Below the pieces are notes generated by a model, which saw only the letters and a program-made list of their open reading frames with translations, did no database searches and had not been told where the DNA came from. A DNA stretch of 6,976 nt, taken from Candidatus Competibacteraceae bacterium. GTDB lineage: Bacteria; Pseudomonadota; Gammaproteobacteria; Competibacterales; Competibacteraceae. The stretch lies in the NCBI GenBank assembly GCA_020444985.1, contig JAGRHK010000087.1, positions 1 through 6,976 on the forward strand. The letters run 5' to 3'. A program made the translations under genes and the position numbers. Shown piece after piece: positions 1 to 6,976 of the stretch (positions are counted from its first letter, which is position 1; every line of letters begins with the position of its first letter).

Positions 1-2
1 GC

Positions 3-362
3 TTTCGCCTCTCCATCGACGACTTTGGCACCGGGCACTCCTCCTTGGCGCAACTGCGGGACTTGCCCTTTGACGAACTCAAAATCGATCAAAGCTTCAC
101 CCACAACGCCGGCAAAGACGCCCGGCTCAAAGCCATTTTCGCCGCCAGTCTCGACATGGCCCGGCAACTGCATATGGATGTTGTGGTTGAGGGCGTCGAA
201 AACGAGGACGACTGGGCCTTCCTGCTCACCACCGACAGCCAGATCGCACAGGGCTACTTTATCGCGCGTCCCTTGCCCGCCGAAGCCTTGCTCCAGTGGT
301 ATGAACAATGGCGTCAACAGCGCCACTGTGATGAAGGCGATGACGCTAAATCCATACCATGA
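3..362 (+). CDS. EAL-domain cyclic di-GMP phosphodiesterase, C-terminal part (5' end outside window)
   Basis: The open frame enters from the left edge and ends at TGA 360-362, giving 119 visible residues, about half of an EAL domain. Conserved EAL motifs appear in order: the DDFGTG loop (bases 18-35, with both metal-binding aspartates), the K-I-D motif (81-89), the EGVE motif with the catalytic-base glutamate (189-200), and the QGY motif with its conserved glutamine (249-257), followed by the usual ARPLP end. In characterised EAL enzymes these residues bind Mg/Mn and hydrolyse cyclic di-GMP to pGpG. Every catalytic residue in the visible half is intact, so an active enzyme is likely, but the EAL signature and the upstream metal ligands lie outside the window. 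Any GGDEF, PAS or receiver domain in front is also unseen. The protein ends soon after the EAL fold with a short polar tail. The next gene starts 34 bases downstream on the same strand, suggesting co-transcription. Confidence 0.95.
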   Translation, partial: FRLSIDDFGTGHSSLAQLRDLPFDELKIDQSFTHNAGKDARLKAIFAASLDMARQLHMDVVVEGVENEDDWAFLLTTDSQIAQGYFIARPLPAEALLQWYEQWRQQRHCDEGDDAKSIP

Positions 363-382
363 TCTAGCCCAAACTCCGTTCT

Positions 383-388
383 GGTGAG
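383..388 (+). promoter_or_regulatory. Probable ribosome binding site of the 1794-aa hybrid kinase
   Basis: GGTGAG lies 8 bases before ATG 397 and partly matches the Shine-Dalgarno consensus. An in-frame TGA at 385-387 overlaps it, so no start upstream of 397 can be used in this frame. This fixes ATG 397 as the earliest start. The match is imperfect and the call rests on spacing. Confidence 0.5.
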
Positions 389-396
389 CATCGATC

Positions 397-3300
397 ATGC
401 AGGCCGACCAACATAATCTTTCACGTCGCGTACTGAACCGTCTGTTGCTACTGATTGCAGTAACAGCGCTCTTGGTCTCTGGCTTGGTGATTCAGTACAA
501 CTGGCGGATGGAACATGAAGCGCTCTATCGGCAAGCCAGCGAATGGGTCAACGAGCTGCGGTTCGACCTGCGTAACGCCATGACGCGCACGGCGCATGGA
601 TTGCAGCAGACCCTGCAGGTCATCAGTGCACAATCCGCATTGAAACAGGCGTTGGCTCAAGAAGACGTGGCGCGTCTGCAAGCCGACTGGATGGAGATAT
701 TCAAACAGTTGCGCGCCGAGTACAATGTTACACACTTTTACTTCATCAGCCGCAACCGCACCTGCCTGCTACGCTTGCATCTTCTCCAGCTACGAGGCGA
801 TCACATTGACCGCCACACCGCGCTTGAAGCCGAACGCACGGGTAAAACCGCCTGGGGGGTGGAGATAGGGAAGACCGGCATACTCACGCTGCGTGTTGTC
901 CAGCCCGTCTTTGCGGGTGATCGCCTGGTGGGTTACGTTGAACTGGGCAAGGAGATCGTCCCCCTGCTGGCCACGCTGTGGCCACCGGATGAGTATGCAT
1001 CCATGTATGCCGTTCTGTTACATAAAAAACACATTGACCGAGCAAGTTGGGAAACCGGGATGCGCATGATGGGGCGGAAGGCTGAATGGGGGGCGTTGCC
1101 TGACTATGTCGTCGAGTTCATGAGTCCCAAACTCACCGTGCCGGCGCTGAGATCCATCCTCCCACGGCTCAATATGGATCATGGCTACACTTATACGGAA
1201 GTAGGCGGGAGGGTCTGGTATACGCAGATCAACTCTCTGCGCGTGATAAGCGGCGAGAAAGTAAGCACTCTGCTCATATTGCATGATGTCACTGATAGGC
1301 AACATGCGATCATGTATAGCGCCATTATGCTGATGTTGATGACGCTGTTCGTGGTGGGCTTTGTCGTGCTCTTCTTCGCCTGGGTCATGACGCGATTTTT
1401 CCACGAAATCGAGGAACAGGAAGAACGTCTGCGCGATTCGGAGGCGCGTTTCCGCATGCTCTTCGAGTCTTCGCCGGATCCGATATGGATCATGGAGGAT
1501 CACCATTTCACAGAGTGCAACCAGGCAACGGTAGAGATACTGGGGTTCCCCAGCAAGGCGGCGTTCAAAAACGCCCATCCCATAGAAATCTCCCCAGAAT
1601 TTCAGCCGGATGGCGAAAACTCGTTCAGCAAGGCCGAGCGCATGATGAACCTTGCCCAGAAAAAAGGATTGCATCGATTCGATTGGATCCATCGGCGTAG
1701 GGATGGTAGCGAATTCTATGCCGAGGTGACCTTGTCCATGTTGACCTTGCAGGGGCAGCGCGTTCTCTATGCCCTGGTGCGCGACATCACCGCACAACAT
1801 GCCGCCGCGCAGGCGCTCCAACAGTTCAAAGATACGCTCGATCAGGTGCACGACTGTGTGTTCATGTGTGATGTGGAGACCTTGCGTTTCATCTATGTCA
1901 ACCAAGGCGCGATTGAGCAGGTGGGTTACGACCAACAAACCCTGCTGACCCTGCATCCCTACGACATCGAGCCGGGTTATTCGGAGCGGCTGTATCGCGC
2001 TCTGATTGCGCCGTTACTCAATGAGGAGATCCCTTTCCTGAGTTTCGAGACCCGGCATCGGCATCGGGATGGCCATGACATTCCGGTCGAAGTCTTCCTG
2101 CAACATGTGCGCACCGAGGAGCAGGCATCGCGCCTGGTCACCATCGTTCGGGACATCAGCGAGCGCAAGCGGGTCGAGGACGAGTTGCGGCATAGCGAAG
2201 AAAAACTGCGAACCATTCTCGATAGTGTGGAAGCCTGTATCTATCTGAAGGATACAAACGGAAACTATCTGTTTGCCAATGCCACCATGCGCCGGCTCTG
2301 GCAGGCCGAAATGGAAGACATTGTCGGTTACGGTGACGAGAAATTCTTTGATGCGGAGACCGCCGCCAACATAAGGCGCGGCGATCATCAGATTCTCGTG
2401 GATGGCGCTATTTTTCGCACGGAAGAGAGCCTTACCGTAACAGCAACCGGTCGGACTCTCACCGTTTTGTCGGTCAAGTTACCGCTGCGCAGGGAGGATG
2501 GCCGCATCTATGCGCTGTGCGGGATTTCGACCGATATTTCCGACCGCAAACAGATGGAAGAGCGTTTGCGCAAGAGTGAACAGGATCTGAAAGAGGCGCA
2601 ACATCTCGCCAAGATGGGCAGTTGGGAGCTGAATATCTCCAGCAACCAACTGATCTGGTCGGATGAAATCTTTCGCCTCTTTGAACTCGACCCTGCCCAT
2701 TTCGATGCCAGTTACGACGCCTTTCTCAATGCCATCCACCCCGAAGACCACGAGGCTGTCAACAAGGCCTACACAGATTCGCTGCAAACGCGACAGCCCT
2801 ACAGCATCCGGCACCGCTTGCGCATGGCCGATGGGCGGATCAAACATGTCCACGAACAGTGCCAGACCGATTTCGACGAGGCCGGAAATCCGCTGCGCTC
2901 GGTCGGCACGATACAGGACGTGACCGAACTGGTTCAAACCGAAGTCGCGCTTCACGACGCCCGTAACCTGTTGCAGACCGTCATCGACCACGTACCCATG
3001 CGGGTGTTCTGGAAGGACCGCGCATTAAATTACCTCGGCTGCAATCCGGCCTTTGTCCGAGACAACGGATGGAGCCAGCCCAGTGAGCTGATTGGCAAGG
3101 ACGATTACCAGATCGGCTGGGCGAATGAAGCGGACTGGTATCGCGCCGATGACCTGAAAGTCATCGAATCCGGCATTCCCCGCATCAACTGCGAAGCGCT
3201 GCAAACTACCCCGAACGGTCGGAGCCTCTGGCTACGAACCTCGAAGGTGCCGCTGAGGAATCAGAACGACGAGATCATCGGGGTGTTGGGGATCTACGAA

Positions 3301-5781
3301 GATATCACCGAAGAGAAAGAAAAAGATCGGGAACTGGCCCGGTACCGTGATCACCTGGAACAGCTTGTGGCGGAGCGCTCGGCGCAACTGGACGAAGCCC
3401 AGGTTAAGCACCAGCAGCTACTGGACGACATGGGTGACGAGTTCATGGCCTTCAGTTTCACGCCGGAAAACCTCGTCACCTATGTTAGCAACAGCGTCGA
3501 GTCCATTTTCGGGCTGCCCAAGGAAAGCGCCATGGGCCAGCTCTGGATAGAACTCATCCAGTGGTTGCCGGAGGATCTGGAGGAGACCCGGCTGTATTTG
3601 CAAGACATGCTCTCGGGCAAGGTCGATTCCAGTCAGACCGAAATGCGCTTCGTCCACCCGGATGGCCAAATCCGCACGATCTACCAGACCAGTCACCTGG
3701 TCAGGAATGCCTTCGGCGATGTCGTATCCGTGGAAGGCGTTCTCACCAATATCACGCAACGCAAACGGAGTGAAATGGAATTGCTGCAGGCCAAGCGCGC
3801 TGCCGAAGCAGCCAGTCAAGCCAAAAGCGCGTTCCTGGCTAACATGAGTCACGAAATCCGTACTCCCATGAATGGCGTGATCGGGATGCTGGAAATCCTT
3901 TCTCACAGCCCGCTATCCGATGAAGAACGCAAGATGGTGAGGATGATTCACCGTTCAGCACGCTCCCTCTTGGGCATCATTGATGACATTCTCGATTTTT
4001 CGAAAATTGAGGCGGGCAAGCTCAGCCTTGTGGAACAGGAAATGTCCCTGGAAACGGAACTGGACATTGTGATTAGCCTGATTGATCGGATCGCCATGGA
4101 TAAGCAGGTTGAGTTGACCCTGTTCTTTGAGCCCAAGCTCCCGCAGCGTGTCATAGGCGATGGACTCAGGGTACGGCAGATCCTGACCAACCTGGCCGGC
4201 AACGCCGTGAAGTTTTCGATAGACATCGAACGCGTCGGTCGCGTTCAGTTGCGTGCGGAACTGGGACAATACGGAAACGGACTGGTTTGGGTCGTGTTCA
4301 CCGTTGTTGACAATGGCATCGGGATAGACGCCGAGACTGTTGCCCGTTTATTTCAGCCCTTCGAGCAAGCCGACAGCAGCACAACACGCAAATATGGCGG
4401 CACCGGGCTTGGCCTGTCGATTTCCCAAACCCTGACGGCGATGATGGGCGGCGAAATCTCAGTACAAAGCGAGACTGGGCAAGGGACAACCTTCACGGTA
4501 CGGCTGCCATTCAAGTTGGCCAGCGAGTGTCCGAACACAGCCTCACCGTATGACTTGAGCGGGCTGGAATGCATCGTGGTCGCCAATGAAACACAGTACA
4601 TCGAGGATTACATGCGTTACCTTACGCACGCCGGCGCCCAAACCCAAGCCTTTGCCGACATCGAGGCGGCCTGGACGTTCATCGGCAGCTATGCCCCAGA
4701 GACATCCATCTGCATGGTTGTCATGGAAGATCCAGGGATTCATTCTGCACAGGAGGTTGTCGAGCATCTGTTAGCTAAGCAGCCAGGCGAAAATGTACAT
4801 TTCGTCGAAATTACCTATTTGAGAGTGGAGCGTGGCAAGCGACGGAAGGTGCGGCGTTTAGCGGACAAGATCGTGCAGATCGACCGGGAGGCCCTGACTC
4901 GCTGCCGTTTTCTTGAGGCTGTTGCAGCCGCTACGGGGCGCGTTGCCATCTCCCAGGGAATAGACATGGATGAGAGCTTCGACGCGAATGTAGAGACAGG
5001 ACTCAATATCCTGGTTGCCGAAGATAATGAGGTCAACCGTGATGTTATCCGACGCCAATTGGAAATGCTCGGCCACCGCGCCACTCTGGCAGTCGATGGC
5101 GTGAAGGCATTCCAGCAGTGGAAAGCAGGGCGCTACGACCTCTTGCTGACGGATTTGCACATGCCGAACAAGGACGGCTATGAACTGACGGCCTTGATTC
5201 GTGACGCCGAACGTCGGCTCAACCTGAACCGCATTCCGATCATCGCACTGACAGCGAATGTTATCAAAGGCGAGGAAGAACGCTGTCTCAAGCAGGACAT
5301 GGATGCCTATCTTTCCAAGCCCATCGAATTGGCCCGTCTGAAGTTGGTGCTCGACCAATGGCTATCGTCGGTTAACCCATCTGTGGCCCATGTTACTGAA
5401 GAAGCCACCTCGCCGACGCATGTTATCGAGATACTCGAATTGCCGGTGTTCGATGCAGAAGTCCTGACGAAGATGGTAGGGAACAATGCGGCCATCCATC
5501 AACGCTTGCTGGAAAAATTCCTTGTCAACGCACAGCAGCAAATGAGTGAGCTGCTTCAGGCCAGCAAGGCGCAGAATACCGAAATGGTCGGCCAGATTGC
5601 CCATACCCTCAAGTCTGCCGCCCGTTCCGTCGGCGCGATGCGCCTGGGCGAACTTTGCCAGCAGCTGGAGTATGCTGGCAAGGCAGGAGATGGCGAATGT
5701 TGCCAAGCGTTGAGCAAGCGTCTGAATGCGACTTTTGATGAAGTCGCGCGGGTCCTGCGGTCGCGGTTAGCAGATCAGTGA
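397..5781 (+). CDS. Membrane hybrid sensor histidine kinase: Cache-like sensor, six PAS, HisKA, HATPase_c, pseudo-receiver, receiver, HPt
   Basis: 1794 residues, inner-membrane phosphorelay kinase of the BarA-like tripartite type. TM1 is about 13-33 and TM2 about 305-331. Between them is a periplasmic region resembling dCache_3 (HFYF at 113-116, GDHIDR at 134-139, TLRVVQP at 164-170, GYVELG at 179-184). No HAMP domain follows TM2; a short coiled coil leads into six PAS domains at about 345-468, 472-592, 597-720, 727-846, 850-973 and 1005-1123. HisKA has the H-box NMSHEIRTPMNG with H1152. HATPase_c has the N-box N1265/N1269, DNGIGI at 1305-1310, FQPFEQAD at 1319-1326 and GGTGLGL at 1334-1340. 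A receiver-like fold at about 1389-1510 lacks the acidic pocket. The second receiver is complete: E1542, D1543, phospho-acceptor D1586, T1619 and K1641. HPt at about 1684-1790 carries H1736 in HTLKSAARS. The expected relay is H1152 to D1586 to H1736, then to an unseen response regulator. The ligand cannot be told from sequence. The start is well fixed by an upstream in-frame stop. Confidence 0.96.
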   Translation: MQADQHNLSRRVLNRLLLLIAVTALLVSGLVIQYNWRMEHEALYRQASEWVNELRFDLRNAMTRTAHGLQQTLQVISAQSALKQALAQEDVARLQADWMEIFKQLRAEYNVTHFYFISRNRTCLLRLHLLQLRGDHIDRHTALEAERTGKTAWGVEIGKTGILTLRVVQPVFAGDRLVGYVELGKEIVPLLATLWPPDEYASMYAVLLHKKHIDRASWETGMRMMGRKAEWGALPDYVVEFMSPKLTVPALRSILPRLNMDHGYTYTEVGGRVWYTQINSLRVISGEKVSTLLILHDVTDRQHAIMYSAIMLMLMTLFVVGFVVLFFAWVMTRFFHEIEEQEERLRDSEARFRMLFESSPDPIWIMEDHHFTECNQATVEILGFPSKAAFKNAHPIEISPEFQPDGENSFSKAERMMNLAQKKGLHRFDWIHRRRDGSEFYAEVTLSMLTLQGQRVLYALVRDITAQHAAAQALQQFKDTLDQVHDCVFMCDVETLRFIYVNQGAIEQVGYDQQTLLTLHPYDIEPGYSERLYRALIAPLLNEEIPFLSFETRHRHRDGHDIPVEVFLQHVRTEEQASRLVTIVRDISERKRVEDELRHSEEKLRTILDSVEACIYLKDTNGNYLFANATMRRLWQAEMEDIVGYGDEKFFDAETAANIRRGDHQILVDGAIFRTEESLTVTATGRTLTVLSVKLPLRREDGRIYALCGISTDISDRKQMEERLRKSEQDLKEAQHLAKMGSWELNISSNQLIWSDEIFRLFELDPAHFDASYDAFLNAIHPEDHEAVNKAYTDSLQTRQPYSIRHRLRMADGRIKHVHEQCQTDFDEAGNPLRSVGTIQDVTELVQTEVALHDARNLLQTVIDHVPMRVFWKDRALNYLGCNPAFVRDNGWSQPSELIGKDDYQIGWANEADWYRADDLKVIESGIPRINCEALQTTPNGRSLWLRTSKVPLRNQNDEIIGVLGIYEDITEEKEKDRELARYRDHLEQLVAERSAQLDEAQVKHQQLLDDMGDEFMAFSFTPENLVTYVSNSVESIFGLPKESAMGQLWIELIQWLPEDLEETRLYLQDMLSGKVDSSQTEMRFVHPDGQIRTIYQTSHLVRNAFGDVVSVEGVLTNITQRKRSEMELLQAKRAAEAASQAKSAFLANMSHEIRTPMNGVIGMLEILSHSPLSDEERKMVRMIHRSARSLLGIIDDILDFSKIEAGKLSLVEQEMSLETELDIVISLIDRIAMDKQVELTLFFEPKLPQRVIGDGLRVRQILTNLAGNAVKFSIDIERVGRVQLRAELGQYGNGLVWVVFTVVDNGIGIDAETVARLFQPFEQADSSTTRKYGGTGLGLSISQTLTAMMGGEISVQSETGQGTTFTVRLPFKLASECPNTASPYDLSGLECIVVANETQYIEDYMRYLTHAGAQTQAFADIEAAWTFIGSYAPETSICMVVMEDPGIHSAQEVVEHLLAKQPGENVHFVEITYLRVERGKRRKVRRLADKIVQIDREALTRCRFLEAVAAATGRVAISQGIDMDESFDANVETGLNILVAEDNEVNRDVIRRQLEMLGHRATLAVDGVKAFQQWKAGRYDLLLTDLHMPNKDGYELTALIRDAERRLNLNRIPIIALTANVIKGEEERCLKQDMDAYLSKPIELARLKLVLDQWLSSVNPSVAHVTEEATSPTHVIEILELPVFDAEVLTKMVGNNAAIHQRLLEKFLVNAQQQMSELLQASKAQNTEMVGQIAHTLKSAARSVGAMRLGELCQQLEYAGKAGDGECCQALSKRLNATFDEVARVLRSRLADQ

Positions 5782-5790
5782 TTTGATATC

Positions 5791-6976
<1,186 letters not shown>

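Noticed and set aside
359..367. ATG overlapping the EAL stop codon (ATGA)
   Set aside because: It opens only a two-codon frame (ATG ATC TAG), so it is not a coupled gene start. The kinase frame begins at 397.
25..387. 120-codon plus-strand frame overlapping the EAL gene
   Set aside because: It is out of frame with the conserved EAL motifs, is rich in Pro, Thr and Ser as expected of a shifted reading, and shows no family signature.
1018..1956. 312-codon antisense open frame within the large kinase gene
   Set aside because: It lies codon-on-codon opposite the kinase frame. In that register antisense stops arise only from TTA, CTA and TCA sense codons, which this gene uses rarely. The translation has no recognisable domain, and the sense strand clearly encodes PAS domains. 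The antisense frames at 2014-2388, 2479-2991, 3418-3906 and 3955-4269 have the same explanation.
3841..4020. Possible DNA repeat between the H-box regions of the two kinases (3841-4020 and 6541-6720)
   Set aside because: The protein similarity is strong but the codons differ at many third positions, so this is ordinary family conservation rather than a recent repeat or gene conversion within the window.

Overview
The window looks like a bacterial chromosome segment holding three same-strand, closely packed signalling genes. The first and last are cut by the window edges. The protein families and motif wording (a dCache_3-like periplasmic sensor, BarA-type hybrid kinases, EAL phosphodiesterase) and a GC content of roughly 50-55% over most of the window point to a proteobacterium, most likely a beta- or gammaproteobacterium. 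No marker fixes the genus.

Layout: (1) bases 1-362 are the 3' half of an EAL-domain protein, predicted to degrade cyclic di-GMP. (2) Bases 397-5781 are one very large gene (1794 aa) for a membrane hybrid histidine kinase. Its order is TM1, periplasmic Cache-like sensor, TM2, six PAS domains, HisKA, HATPase_c, a degenerate receiver, an intact receiver and a C-terminal HPt domain. (3) From 5791 to the right edge is the first 395 codons of a second membrane histidine kinase: two TM helices with almost no periplasmic loop, one PAS domain, a coiled coil, HisKA and the start of the ATPase domain. The window cuts it at the N-box. Gaps between genes are 34 and 9 bases, with no visible terminator, so one operon is likely.

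Working model (inference): the 1794-aa kinase integrates one periplasmic and several cytoplasmic signals and runs a His-Asp-His relay (H1152, D1586, H1736). The second kinase may feed the same relay. The adjacent EAL protein suggests that cyclic di-GMP turnover is the output or a parallel branch. No response regulator with an output domain is visible here.

Most unusual signal: inside the second kinase, base composition jumps from about 47% to about 64% G+C exactly where the PAS/coiled-coil front meets the HisKA H-box (about base 6541). The homologous stretch of the first kinase is about 52%. This suggests a mosaic gene. No RNA genes, insertion sequences, CRISPR arrays or long DNA repeats were seen.
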